Positions 12,201 through 25,312 of a stretch of 64,000 bases of DNA are shown here, piece by piece. The DNA is from Pyxicephalus adspersus (Eukaryota > Chordata > Amphibia > Anura > Pyxicephalidae): assembly GCF_032062135.1 (NCBI RefSeq), contig NC_092861.1, positions 61,009,412 through 61,073,411 of the forward strand, written 5' to 3'. Made by a program: the position numbers and the translations under genes. The notes under the pieces are model-generated. The model was given only the letters and a program-made list of their open reading frames with translations. It was not told where the DNA came from and searched no databases. Each line of letters opens with the position of its first letter. Within the stretch, counting starts at the first letter, position 1.

Positions 12201-15200
12201 TTATAAATGTATGTGTGTCAGGCACACTTTGTTGGAAGTTTTTTTTCCTGGTTCTTGCTATAGGTTGTTTGATATTGCATTGGAACTGTTTAATGCTCAC
12301 CTGTAGCTTATATTATACCTCTATAGCCTAATGATGTTGATATGTTGATAATGGCACTCTTTCTTAATGTTTGTCTTTATTCATGTTTGGTTTAAACTGG
12401 ATTTAACTCATGGTACCCAGCAGATTACCTGGCTAGCAAATTACTCATCAGCTTGGCAAATTTTTGTAACAAATAGTTATGATCCCTTTTAACTTTTACT
12501 TTGTTTTCAGAGAAATGTTTAAATATATTTGTAAAAAACTACAATCTATATTTCCTACATTAACATACATGAATCTACAAACTTCCAGATGTTGACAGAC
12601 TTTGCATGACCATTTTTGCACTTTGATCAACCCATGTCAATTCAGCTACTGCCAAGGCTGCCTTTTTTTTTGGGGGGGGGATTCTGTAATTAATGCTATT
12701 ATTGCCAGGCTTTTGTTTATGTTTTCATAAAATTTATATACATAGCTACCACCAAAATGTAGGGGGGATATTGATTGGGTTCTGTCCTGATGTAAATGGT
12801 ACCAAACTACTCATGCTTTAGGAATTTTACAGTGATAAAACCATCCAGAATCTTGGTCTTCTAATCATGTGTCATGTATGAGTATGTTAACCTTAACAAT
12901 AAATTTCCAATTTTCTGCTTTTGATTTGTTATATATTCATCTGAGTGTTTATATTTGTTTGATGAGTGCAGAAAAGGCCGGTTGATCCTAATGGAAAACT
13001 AATTAACTTGTAGGTTCCTGTGCATTCAGCAGTGTTTTCACAAGTGGTGTTATCAGCTCTGCCAAGTTTACATAATAAAACCATAGAACACCTTCTTACT
13101 ATTTTAAGATGATAGAATAAGGGACTTGTTCTGTCCTAAGATACATTTTCTTTTCTTGGGTGACAATTCTTTATTGATTTAAAGCTGTAAATTAATATTG
13201 TCACCTTAAGACAGGAAATCATAACTAATGTGTCAGAGGACAAAAAACCTGCAAAAAATTACACTTTGTTCTTTGTTAAAAATACATTTTAATCTAACAA
13301 TATAGGCTTAAATTTTGCGTCTTAAAACAAGGAACCCACCTTTCGGGCTCCATTGCTAAGACATCTACGCAACTCACAATTTCCAACTTATTTTAGCATT
13401 GTTTCCTGTCTCACATCTATTCTTTAGATCTATGGTCATCACAATCCTTTGCACTATTTATTAATAAACGTTCCTTTATTAGATGTTCTCACACAATGCA
13501 GACTTTTTTTTTGGAACAAAAGCAATACAAGGAACTTTTCCTTCTTTGAAAAAAGAAAGAAAAAAAAAAAGAACTGGATAGCATTCTTGTCTATGGCAGT
13601 AGCAGGCACTTTAGCTGGCTGCTCTTATGGATAGTTTGATTATAGATAGTCATGTCTAATTTCTTGTCTTATCCCCCAGAATAAGGCAGGTGTGAAAATG
13701 TCTACCCAAAATTCTTCCCTGTTACTACATTGAAAGTTTACAGTTAGGTAAGTTGACCATGCATGTGCGACCACCGTAAAGCAAACCTGATGTATCGATA
13801 TTGGTTTCTCTCACAGGAGCAATCTCTGAACCTGCCCCTTTCTTCCTCCTGTAATTGCATAGACTGTCAATCTGGTATATCTGGAAAGAAGCCAAACATA
13901 AATAAACATCAACCATGAACTGCTTGATGGAGCTATCAGCTTTTGCAAAATTTGACAAATCCCCATGGCATTAAATTTGTCTCCTATGCATCCTTTGGAG
14001 TTTGGCTTGTGAAAAGTAGTAACATTAGAAGCTATGGTCCTGTGCACTTCATCAGTACCTTTAGTATAATTACTGTATATCCTGATAATGATTGTTATTT
14101 TTTATCTTCTAAATTAATTTTTGCTGTTCTTCCCATGACAATGGAAAAACAAGCACTGAATGTAGAGCTATATGAACACTTTTTGTATAGTACATGAAAG
14201 GGCCTGAGACCTTTCAGAACCTTTCAGTACACATCTCTTTTGAAGGTGGAAATTCATCTAAATATTAAACCAAGGGAGAGGGTCAGAATAACAAAAACAA
14301 AATTACCTTTGTGTGGTGCGTATCTCTATTTTGCAGTTATAATGTTCTGCCATTATTTTGCTTTATGATTACTTTAATGCTTTAAAAATTGAAATTAAAA
14401 TGTTATATCCCTGGTATATTGTGTTGTTTTCATTTTTTTTAGCTAAACATATATTGAATACCTTAAATTAAGTGAAAAATAGTACATATGCCGCAAATAA
14501 TAGGAATGCATTAAGCCAGAGTTTAAAGCATCCAAACTAACATCTTACCAAAGTATTAGGTGAGATGTAGTATTATGCAAAGTCATAGTAATGGTGTCAC
14601 TCCTGCTTTAAAGCAATGGCATCCAATCGATAAATACCTTTTATCAATTTTCAAAGGACTGCTAGAAGGTTTTTTTTTAGAGAAATACTCTATAACAATG
14701 GTATTTGTGAGACATTTTAACATGAACCATTATTACTGGCTTGTTAAATAGTCCTAAAAAACAGTAATAGTATGCAATTTTTGGTAACCCTCTACCTCTC
14801 CCAATCCAAATAGCTTTTGTTCAACTTTGTCAGGTCATCAACACAAGCACACATTATTATATACTTGGAGTTACAGTATGCATTGTATGTACTTGGATCG
14901 TGGAATGTATAACATAAGAGAATGATCTCTATTTTCAATTCAAATGTTTCATGTTTGCAGTTTTAGAGTAAAATTTAAGTGATAAAACCTGTCGGATGGA
15001 TATCTTCGAATCTGCTACTCCACATTTTGTTAGTTCCAAAACAGCCTAGATATTCCCCATAAAATAAGGGCAAATGTTTTATATTGACTGCAAGAAACTG
15101 ATCATCTAGATCTCAATGCCTCTGGGATTTTACTATACATAATACATCATTCCTTTGAGAAGTTGATTTTCTTTCAAGTGTATTTATAGATTTAAACTCA

Positions 15201-16422
15201 AGAAATCTTCTGTGGCTAAAAACCTTATGAACTTGAAAGTGTTTCATGGGAAATGTGGGATTGTGATAAATGCATTGTGAAAAATAATTATGTAATGTTT
15301 TTTTGCTTTCTTGTATATTAGTGCTGGAGCTTCTCAATTATCAATATGTTTAAATTGTACTAAAAAGAGAATTTTTGTGTGCAATTCATTAATTAGCTAT
15401 TTCCATTACTTTAAATGTTGATGGTGTGCTCTGTGATTGAATTCTAGGAGTGTCTTTCATTGATTGAGGTATATATGTAGCTATTAGGAGTCTCCATAGT
15501 TTTCTTTCTATATCAAGTGACCACTTTCCTTTTCCTTTTCATATTTTGGACCATCCCAGTGTTGCACTGATTGTTTTTAGTTACAGTATTTCCTACCTGG
15601 GATAACTTGACTGTAGTTTATGTTCATATGCCATTGTAGTCTGGCACAGTATATTTACTACAATATCCTTTAGGTCTACATGGGCAATGTAAAAATTTTA
15701 AAACTCCCTGACCATGTGTTATCTGTACTGAGTGCCAGCTTTGTAGTATCACAGCAAACTGTATTAGCCTGCACTCAAAGACACTAAATGAAAACTCATA
15801 CTAAACATATTGAACATTTTCTAAATGTACCAGCTTTCCCTGGATTTCTTGCATTTTCCAGCCTAATGCTGGTTTTATGCTGTAGTGTCTACCTCTTGTA
15901 GAGATGAACTGGCAGTAACTATTAGGGTAGGTCTTGATAGTGATGATGATTTACCTGGATTGGCAATGTGGTAGCAGAAAAGTTTATGATTAGTGGTTGA
16001 GAATGGTTCAAAAATACACAACTGGCCTGTGTTCTGGCCTAGTCATTGGCCAATGTGGAGTAAATTGAATACAGGATAACTGAAAATTGACTTTTTTTAT
16101 CATTTGGAGTAGCGTTTGTTATGATCTTGTTTCATTTGCTAGAAAAAAGCAGCAGAAAGTCTTAAAAAATACTTTTTTTTATGTCTTGGTCTGTGCAGAA
16201 GTTTAAATTACTTTTCCGATGTTTCTTGGCTTAATTTAATAACTCTGCAAAGAGTAGTGATAGGCAACCAGTTTACATACAGCCATTTAGTCTGTTTGGA
16301 CTAATGAAAGATATTTTTAGATTGGCTTATGCTCAGTGTAATATTCCTATTTGTTATAGCAAATAAAAACTATACATTCTTGCTTATTAGCTATTCTAAC
16401 ACACCATTTACCTCTCTCTATT
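9216..16422. other. long unassigned stretch, no gene or repeat recognised
   Basis: This is the longest part of the window free of recognisable mobile elements. It is AT-rich with moderate GC between about 9550 and 10320. No ORF above 88 residues and no known domain is present. A TATA-like sequence at 9735 and a consensus splice-donor context at 10311-10317 are discussed as a weak lead. The rest has no distinguishing structure apart from short homopolymers. Confidence 0.45.
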
Positions 16423-16740
16423 CAAAAGTCCCCGGGTTAACGACATCCCACATACGGACAACTTGTAGATGCGAACAGGGCTTCCACACTCCCTCGTGTG
16501 CAGGATGGAGGCTTGGAGGGGGGAGGTGGCAGTTTGCATGACTTACAGAAGGAATCTTTTGCTAAACACAGCTGAGGTTGTGGGTGATCTTAAGAGCGGA
16601 GTTGATCTGTTGCATCTTCTAACTTCCTAATGACCAAGACAAACTCTGCAGTTGTTTCTTTTTGCATATCAAAGCACTGCTTGCTCTAGAAGTTATTGAA
16701 TGTCTAGGCTCTGCTCTAAGTTTTTTTTTTTTTTTTGAAT
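16423..16740. mobile_element. TACAGGTAxTCCCC MITE, copy 2, right end lost
   Basis: The left end is degraded (AGTCCCCGGGTTAACGACAT), and the interior matches copy 1 through the TTTTGCTAAACACAGCTGAG and CTAATGACCAAGACAAACTC blocks. The homology stops at a T-run near 16720-16736, and no mirrored right end is seen. Confidence 0.75.
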
Positions 16741-17978
16741 CTCAGCAAACTGAACCTAGTCAAGTCAAATAGCCGGTACATCTTTAAACTACTGTAACAG
16801 TTATTGTTACATTTGTATGTAACCATAGCAGGCAAATGTTATAGATCAATGTTACACGATCTAGCTAATTCCAAAGATGATGTAGGGAGTCTCTGTTTTG
16901 CATTGGCAGCCCCCTCCTCACACTGATTATGGCGCCTTCAAAGTTGCCATGCTGAATATGATTTTGAAGTGAGAACTTTGTGGCTGGAGTGTCTTTGCTG
17001 ATATTGCTCATACTTGGATGAGTCTAATTATTGCAAAAAGTCAGAGAAAATACAAACCAAGAGTTCTTTAGCCACTTAAAACCTTTCCCAGGGCAGCAAG
17101 TTTGGCAGTGTTCCAAACATAGCATGAGAAGAAGGAGCTGTTTGTTGAGCTGGACCCCAAAGAACATCACTGGACCCTGGAAGGTGTAAAGAAGAATATC
17201 AAAGGATTTTATTGTGTTTTTATTTCTATGCTTTCTTTATTCCTTTTTGTGAATGGGTAAAGGGTATGTACTGCTGTATGCACTCTCCAGGGTGAGGGGG
17301 GAAGATAACCCTTAAGGATGCCCTTAAGAAGGGGGTGTCACATGGTAGTTGCCTCTTTTACTGTCTAGTTAGTTTCCTTGCCTAGGTGGTCCCCATACCA
17401 TATTTATTTATTTTAACAGGTACCACAAAACACAAAGTTTGTTAAAAAAAAAAACGGTTTGCCAATCTTCCAGTCACAAATTAACTGCTTTAAGGAAACA
17501 CTTTAAAATACACATTACCCACTTTAAAGCAAGTGGGTATTTTACAATAAGGGCCATGTCTGTCTGGGCTGTTGTAATATTGCTGATACGATATTTCCTG
17601 GTATAGCAAGGATGCTCTTTGATTCATGTCTTTTTTTTCGGGGGGAGGGGGGCTGCCCGTGTTGCAGAGATGATTTTCAATGTTCAAAATATTAATTAAA
17701 TTAATATTAAAGTTCTACTTTAAAAAAAAAACAGCAGGGAAACGGAACCATTTTTTATTATGGTTATATAGTTATTTTCTGTAATTGTTCACTTTAATGA
17801 CATTAAATTTAGTAAATTAGAAAACATTAAGCATATGCAGTAATTTTTATGCAAGACAAATATTTATAATAAACTGTTTCATGAGAAGCCATGTTTTTCT
17901 TGGGGGCAATTCTCCATCAACAAACCTGTGCTTTGACAATTACATTTATAAATTAGAAATAAAATAAAATAAAAAATG
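16741..17978. other. unassigned sequence, no gene seen
   Basis: It holds a small perfect hairpin ACCCACTT/AAGTGGGT at 17517-17538 and a T/G-rich run at 17631-17652, but nothing coding. Confidence 0.45.
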
Positions 17979-18355
17979 TACCGTATTTTTCGGACCATAA
18001 GACGCACTTTTTTCCCCCCAGAAGTGGGGGGAAAAAGTCCCTGCGTCTTATGGTCCAAATGTATCAAAATGTATCCTCCCCAGCTGCTGTCCCGTCCCCC
18101 CTGTATAGCCCCCCTCTGCCTTTTCTCCTGTCTCCTGTTCAGCGCCGGCCGGAGTGACTGTGTCTCCTGTATCTTGCTCCCGGCGTCCTCCCACTCTCAG
18201 CATGATTGGCTGACAAGTCATGCTGGGAGCATTCTCCCAACATGATTTTGTCAGCCAATCATGCTGAGAGTGTTCCCTGAATCACTCACAGCACAAATAG
18301 TAAAATCACATATACGCACACAACACAAACACAATGTAAACAAATGTTATATTGC

Positions 18356-18390
18356 AATCCGATTGTCATACATTGTATGACAATCGGATT
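18356..18390. repeat. perfect 17-bp inverted repeat with 1-nt loop
   Basis: The arm AATCCGATTGTCATACA is followed by T and the exact reverse complement. It lies at the junction between the outer element and the nested TTAA MITE and may belong to either. Confidence 0.93.
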
Positions 18391-18404
18391 ACAACTGAAA
18401 GGAA

Positions 18405-19133
18405 ATACTCACCCAGTGTCCGCAGCTCCTATTCCTGGCATCTGTAGTGAGATGTATAGTACAATGCAGAAATCCTGCATTGTACTGTGCATCTCTCCGG
18501 AGATAGGAGCAGCTTCCAGCCTGTGCCTGTGTCTCTGTGTAAGGCACGCAGGGAAATCCCCCCCCCCACATCACTCGGAGGATGAGTCATCTTCCAGTGA
18601 TGTGATTGGTGATGTATGGGGGTGTGTCAGGGAGGGAAATTTAAAAGCAGATTACAATGTAATCTGCTTCTAAATGGTTTTTACAGTACAAAAACACCAC
18701 ACAACATAAAAATAAAAGTACCGCACATTTTTAATTTTATTTTTAGATTACATTGTTGTCTATTATTTCATTATTGTTTTAAATTATTATTTATATTTAC
18801 CGGTATGTATTATATTATAATTTATGATTTTAATATAATAAATATAATTATCATACCCGGGAGTTAATCCTAAGAATTACAAGCCCACAATACAAACAAA
18901 AATTTCTATGCAAAAAAAAAAATAGGATAGGATTTTATTAAAAGTACATTTTTTTTTTTACATGATTGTTTGTTTCAAACTTTTTTTATATTCATGATAT
19001 CTACTAGACCCTTGTTCGGACATATTTCTGTAACTTACAGGTCTAAAATGTAAAAAAAAAAAAATTTCATGAAAAACAGTGTAACGCTTTTGGTACAGAA
19101 ATCCAGACCTCAGTGTAACGCCCAGGAGGTTAA
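18405..19133. mobile_element. TTAA MITE, CCTCC family, copy 2 (nested, inverted)
   Basis: The right end reads AACGCCCAGGAGG followed by TTAA (19130-19133), the mirror of the family's left end. The block CCTAAGAATTACAAGCCCAC followed by TTTCTATGCAAAAA (18868-18915) is the reverse complement of 7817-7860 in copy 1. The left end is not resolved. The GC-richer 18405-18680 portion probably belongs to a longer version of the family. It has no coding capacity. Confidence 0.65.
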
Positions 19134-19767
19134 TGTCTTTTGTTATAAAAGCAGAATTAAAGGGGCATTAACCCCTGTTTGTTTACCTGTCGTTTATAGG
19201 TAGGTAAGCAGAGAGGGGGTTTGGGCAATGAAAGCGCCCTAATACTTACAGATTCCATGATCCAAAGGGGTCCTGGTCCAGTACTGGATGCCCCGACATG
19301 GACGAGGCTTGCTGTTTGGTCCACCTTGATGGCGTCCTACGGAGTTCACAGAAGAAGCTCCAAAGATTTCCTGGGACCCAAAGCTGTCCCTCGTCATCCA
19401 ATCAGTGAGCGGCGTGGGACACGTGATGACGTCACTGCACTGTGAGGAACTGAGCTTTCTAGATTCTGACTCTAGCAATGAGGAGTTCTTGGGGTTCTCA
19501 TAAAACGAGCAGAACCTTTACCGTAAATCTTCAACTTTATTCTATTTTATTACTGAAGTCTCTCGTTATTGTGTTTTACAGTAATTTTTTCTTTTGCTGA
19601 CTTTGTTAATAATGGTTCTAAATGCTGCTGTTTACCTTACAGGGTTTATTACATGTGTTTATGACTGTGATGTTGGTTTTTAATGCACATAAAATATTTT
19701 AGGACACTATTTGTTTCAGAATCTTTTTGTTCTTTATTTCCCTTCTCTAAAAAACTAAAATACGGTA

Positions 19768-21360
19768 ACTGTTTATTGTAAAGTCAAAGTCAGTATTCTT
19801 TGTGTAGACGACCCTACAATGAACCAGAGCCTATTCAGGACAGGGCAACAGGTTTGGTTTAAAGCTCATCTTCCCTTTAATGTCAGGACATTAAAAATAG
19901 TATTTAGATTTTTAATTACAGAGATCACTTAGAAGGGAGGGGGTTGAAGGTGTGTATGGGGGGGGGCTTATGAGAGAGAGCCAAGAGATTTAATTTCCCC
20001 CTCCTGTTACCCTATTAAGCACCGGACAAAAAAAAAGAAATATGTACTACTTGGGTATGAAAGACAATCTGATTTATTCCAGACTGGGACAGTCAGCACT
20101 ATAACATGGGAAGTTTATTTCCTCCAGCAACTAAACAGAGAGGCAAGGACATGATAGGAAAATAACAATACGTGTCTGTAGGTCTGTAGAGATCTACAAA
20201 AAAGTAGATGTGTTGCTTTGCCCTTCATAGGCATTGCACAGATTTCGTTTTACTTGAATAGATTAGTTGAATATAGGTTAGATTATATTGTTAGAGCAGG
20301 TAAGGCACATAATTGGCTGATGACAGATGTAAATTTATTTACATAATCAAATTCTTGATACAGCCAAATACATTTAACAATAATGGTTAACATGGTGGTG
20401 TAATTCAAATATATGGATTTGCTAACACAAATCTTTTTTAGGGATTAGTTCAGTATTCAGTGTGGTGCATACTGTCAAACAATGTATTGTCTTAACTATT
20501 TACATATTTTAAACCTGCTTAGAGCTGCATATTAAGCAGGTTATTATATATATCTGTCACGCACAATGTTCTTTTTGTATGGATAATAATGTGTTGCTAA
20601 TTTACATAATTTAATCCCATTAAAAAGGAACAATGACAACAGTATGGGAAAAAAATGTTTATTAGGGCAATGGAACAAAACTAAATACTGTAAACTACGA
20701 AACTATAAATAAACAATGATTCACTGACAAAACAGCAACCACAGCAGTCCAGTAAGCTGCCATGGGTACTGATTATAAAAGGCCATGGGCAGAAAGAAAG
20801 TCTCCTAACCTTATCTTCCTGTTTAACCTATAAGAAGGTAAATTGGGATGTGTACTCAATCTAGACCTTTACCAGCCAAGAATACATTATAACATCAAAC
20901 CAACCCAGTGCTGTTAAAGAGGCCAGCAAAGGAGGTCTTCCATTACTCATTCATCTATAGCTTTAACTGATGAAATCATCTAATGCAGAGCACAGCAGAG
21001 GATGTGGGGAGCAATGAACTGCCACAACCAGCAGCGCCTGTTATCTAGTTTCAGCAATAAAAAGTAACCAAACACTTTTCAATGCATTTAGCCCCACCTA
21101 CTACACTACCTATCACCATTATAGCCACCTGTCCAGCATATTGTGGTTATTATATTTAAACCACCAATAGAAATACCATTGCATTTGTATTGCACAAGTA
21201 GCACTTTTCCAGGTGTTTAGACTGTGGGATGACTGCTACAGGGATTCAACAATTCTGCTATGTATACACCTCTACTACCTTGTTATTACTTTAAAAAAAT
21301 ATAGAAGAATGAACTACAAGAGAACTAGTATTCCACTAATGAGGTTATCTGTGTTTCTCA
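19768..21360. other. unassigned sequence, no gene seen
   Basis: The stretch is AT-rich. No ORF of interest, terminal repeat or tandem structure was recognised. Confidence 0.45.
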
Positions 21361-21780
21361 TGCCATACTGTATTCTTCCTATTCCACAACAATTCATTCC
21401 ATATGCATTGTTCTGAGATCCCTGTTCCACACCTGTTCATTTTATATGCCATGCTGCATGCTCCCTATTCTTCAATGTCTTGTTCCCTTTGCCATGCTAT
21501 TTCACATGCCTGATTAATGATTCAATGATGTACATTACCTATGCCTCAACACCTTATTTCATTTGACATACTATACATCCCCTAATATGTAACACCTTAC
21601 TCAATTCAACATGCTATATGTTCCTTATTCTGCAATGGTTTACTCCTTATGACATGCTGTATGTTTCCCTTATTTTGTATGCCATGCTGTACATCCCTTA
21701 TTCTGCAATGCCTTATTCCATTTGCCCTGCTGTATGTTTCCTTTTCTCTATGTTTTGTATCTCATCCTCACCCATTTTGT
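21361..21780. repeat. degenerate minisatellite, 43-bp period
   Basis: The phrase TGCCATGCTGTATGTTCC recurs with drift. Starts at 21361, 21404, 21447 and 21490 are exactly 43 bp apart, and further copies follow near 21565, 21608, 21649, 21680 and 21723. Each unit also carries a CTTATTCTGCAATGCCTT-like segment. The units are strongly diverged, so the array is old. The 67- and 88-residue frames across it are by-products of the repeat. Confidence 0.85.
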
Positions 21781-23400
21781 ATGCTGAGCAATCCAGTTAC
21801 ACAAGGGTGATGCACAAATCTCATGAAAAACAAAAAAACATCATTTGTGTCTCACATGCTCTTCTTTTCAGACACTGCTGCTGAGAGTGTGATGGTTTCA
21901 CCAACAGGGCACTGCTGCCAATCTAGAAATTATAGGTCAGATAATTTTTAAACGCATTATTATAAATAATCACACATGGCTCTTTTATAAAAACCAGGGT
22001 CAGAATAATAAAAACATCTAAGCTTACCAGGCAATCTGTCACAGTGATGTATAGACATATCGACTGCATGTCTTATTGGTCAGCTGAAATGTCTTTCATT
22101 GAGAAGCCTGAACTATCTGCACTGAAAGAACATAGCATTTACAATTTCTCTTCCTTCCAGAAATCCCTACTGTATACTTGGATTTTGGATCTTTCTGGGA
22201 AAAGCTGATTGACAGGCAGTTTAACTGGAGGTTTGACATATCCTGTCATTATTGTAGCTAGAACATATTTCAATCATCCTGAATATTTTAAAACTGTTGT
22301 AGAGATACAATAAAATAGAATCAGTTTTAAAATTAGAAACAGATAATAAGTGAGTGATTGCATGTTTAGTTAAAAAAAAAAATACTAAAATTGAATGGGT
22401 ACAAACTTTATTTTTTTGTACGGACAGGCCTTGGGTCACCTGAGTGTCTGTGGTCTGGGCATGGGAAAAATATGTCCTTTAGAAAACATTACATATCCAG
22501 AAGTGTACCACTAAATAAAATAATGCATGCAATGAATAACCAGCAGTAGGCAGAATCACACGAGTATTCAATGTATGCAAATGACTTAAAGCACTCCAAC
22601 AGTTAAAATCAAAGTTGGTACATTTATTGCACAGAAAGCAAGAACAAACATTTTGTTTCACCTTGACAAATGAGTGTCTTTTGGACATCAAATTAGCATA
22701 ATTAATCTATGGCATGCTGGTGGTCCTTTACAGTTGCTACTGAGAAACTTTAGATCTTCCTCTGGAAGTCAAGTAAAAATACTCTTCATTTTCAGAGTAC
22801 CATTATCAGACATCTGTATACCACTACAGGGACCAATTAGAATGTTTACAAATGTGCCATGAAGAAACATGATTTTTGATTGGCTAATATTGCACTTTGC
22901 TAGAACAAGCATTCTTCTGTTTGACTGAAAACTGTGTGACCCAGAACCCCACCAGCATGTATCTGCAAGGACGCCTTCAGATCCTGCAACTAGCCATTCT
23001 AGCAGTGTGCAGCAGTAACTTAGGTGATATCAGGCTCTTCTAAATGGTAAGACTACTCTTTAAACATTACAGCATCTCCCTTTGATTTATACTGAGGTAT
23101 ACCAAACTAGAAGCTGGGCTTCATCACCCGAGGCAGGTATCAGAGATCCTAATGTCCAAATTGGAGCTCCCTGCCCGTGTTCATAAAATGAGACATGTAT
23201 CATTTCAATACCACTGACAACAGGACTAGAATAACAATAGAGATATAACCTATTGACATGACGTGTTCTTCTTTTACTAGTAATCTCCTTTCTTTCACAC
23301 TCCTGCAGCAACCACTAAGTAAGTTCTTTTATCATATGCAGTTGGCCCAGACCAAGGTATCTCAGGGCTCTGTATCATAGTTATATAATTGCATTGCAAA
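21781..23400. other. unassigned sequence, no gene seen
   Basis: The sequence is AT-rich with short frames only (up to 74 residues) and no recognisable domains, terminal repeats or tandem structure. Confidence 0.45.
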
Positions 23401-24190
23401 ACCCTTCCACCCTTTCTATAATCAAATACAAGTTAATCATTGTACCCTCTGTATCGGTCCTTTAATCCTAATGGGCTGTTAAACTCTTCTACCTTCTGTA
23501 CCACGCTTTTTAAGCCTTAACAGACTGTAATGCCCTTTTACACTTCTATTCCTTGTATTGCATTTTTATACAGTATTAGACAGCAGTGGCTATATACACC
23601 TTTCTACTTTCTGTGTTATGACTAGGGCTTTGTTCATATGATAACATATGTGTTTTCTGTACAGTACACCACAATACACAGCACCACACAGCCACCTTCA
23701 TTACTTTCTAATCTGATGCTCACCACATTCATTACATTAAAATGGGTAGTGATTAGAAATGTTTTCAGCTCTGCATTTTAGCAACGTATTGCAACTTACT
23801 GCATCACTTATAGCTAGAAGTAAGTTATTTTTTCTATGCAATGTCTGATGTTCTTGCATATTGGACATCGCACCACAGATTGTGGTACCACAGACTGTAC
23901 TACCTATACCCCATCAAACTGCAACTTTTTCTACCTCCTGTAGTGTATTCCTTTATACTAAAATATTCTGTAACCCTTTTTCCCTGGTATCATGTTTTAA
24001 TACCCTAATATAATGTAAATTCTCCCAGCTGAATCACATCTTTATACCCTAAATTTCTTTTTTATACCCTAAGAGACTGTAAACCTTTTTACCTTCTGTG
24101 TCACACATTTATACCACAATACATTTTTCTACCTTCTGCATTACATATTTATTCCCTAATAGACTGAAACAAACCGTTGTACTCTAATAG
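23401..24190. repeat. degenerate pyrimidine-rich minisatellite, about 40-58-bp units
   Basis: The phrase CTACCTTCTGTATCAC followed by TTTTATACCCTAATAGACTG recurs many times, for example at 23443, 23490, 23547, 23605, 23932, 24090 and 24130. The spacing is irregular. The middle (about 23625-23915) matches poorly and may be an insertion or heavily decayed units. Confidence 0.7.
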
Positions 24191-24872
24191 AAGCTTCTTC
24201 ACATATTTAAAAACAAATCTATCATCAATAAGCCATAGTCTAGCACTAATCTATAGTAGGCTGCCAAAGAATGGAGGAATTTTACACTGCTGCATGCCTG
24301 CAGTCTGGTGTTGTGCAAGGACAAATCTTAGCTGCTTTCAGCTACTTAATTAAACAAGCAGTTTGTGGAAGAGGCTGAGCACACACATCACTTATGCTGA
24401 GTGGTCAGGTTTGTGCTCACCCCTTGACAAAAAAGCAGGTTGCTGTTGTTGTTTGTTAGTCTAACTGAGGTCTATTCTAGTTATTCTCATTGATTTGTGT
24501 AATCTGCAGAGCTGTATATAGAACTCTGCAAGAAGCTCATTGACGTCAGATGTGTTTTATTATCTCAGCCTGTGTTTTTATTTTTAATGGCTGTGTATTG
24601 TACAAGAATGATTCTTCTATTTATGCAGTTCAAGCAGCAAGTGAGTATATTAGATTCAAAGTATGCAAAAAAAAAAAATGTGTACTATATACTCAAATTA
24701 CTTTATTATATTCAGAAACACATGCTTACAATATTTTTTTGTCTTACCGGTACATGTACAAAACTTAAAAGTAGCTGTTAAATGCAGCCACCATATTTGC
24801 TACATTGCTACATTTGCTACATGTAATGTATGCATTTTTAAAGGGAGGACAGAATTCTATTGCAGCTTTTAT
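24191..24872. other. unassigned sequence, no gene seen
   Basis: Three overlapping frames of 69-74 residues occur around 24550-24887 in AT-rich sequence. None shows a domain. Confidence 0.45.
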
Positions 24873-25312
24873 TTAAAGAGAAAGTAACCTCAAAATGCCC
24901 AGAACAATAAAAAATTCACTTACCTTCAATCCCTCAGTGCAGTCGATCGATCCTGAGGTTTCTTACATTGAGTCCCGGCATCCGTCTTCGGGCCGGCGCC
25001 CCAGGTGCCGTCATCTTCTCTTCTCCCGGGTCCTTCTTCCTACGTCACCTGACACAGGCGCAAGATCGGATGACGTACTTTGGGAAAAAAAAAAAAACTT
25101 GCCTATCTCACTGTGCATGCGTAAGATTGTCTTTTTTCTCCCTTTTGACCAAAGGACTCCTTCTGCACAAGCCCGAAAAGCTTGGGCATGTGCAGAAGGA
25201 GCACCCAAGAGCTCCTTGGGGATGTGTGACGTAGGTATACCGGGAGGCTTTCCGCTCCCATTCATTCTCAATCATCTAGGCGATCAAGAATTAGGGGGCG
25301 GTGCTGCACATT
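24873..25312. mobile_element. TTAA MITE, ACTAAAC family, copy 1 (right end lost)
   Basis: It begins at TTAA (24873) and shares blocks in order with copies at 29878 and 63124: TTCACTTACCTTCAATCC, GAGTCCCGGCATCCGTCTTC, and the palindromic CTTCTGCACAAGCCCGAAAA region. The end CAAGAATTAGGGGGCGGTGC is shared with the 29878 copy. The GC-rich middle yields a 177-residue plus-strand frame (24895-25428), which is an artefact of the repeat. Confidence 0.75.

Larger units (their letters stand above)
17979..19767. mobile_element. composite TA-flanked CCGTATTTT element, copy A, with insertions
   Basis: The left end TACCGTATTTTTCGGACCAT (17979) leads into a subterminal hairpin whose arms contain ATAAGACGCA and TGCGTCTTAT. 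The right boundary is the degraded mirrored end AAATACGGTA near 19758-19767. Read backwards from 19767, the interior matches the copy starting at 31794 base for base over long stretches (the 19520-19760 block against 31856-32055). The 18180-18335 block likewise matches 32085-32225. The two matching halves are separated here by sequence that includes a TTAA MITE (18405-19133), so that MITE inserted later. It is non-coding, and ORFs across it are incidental. Confidence 0.65.
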
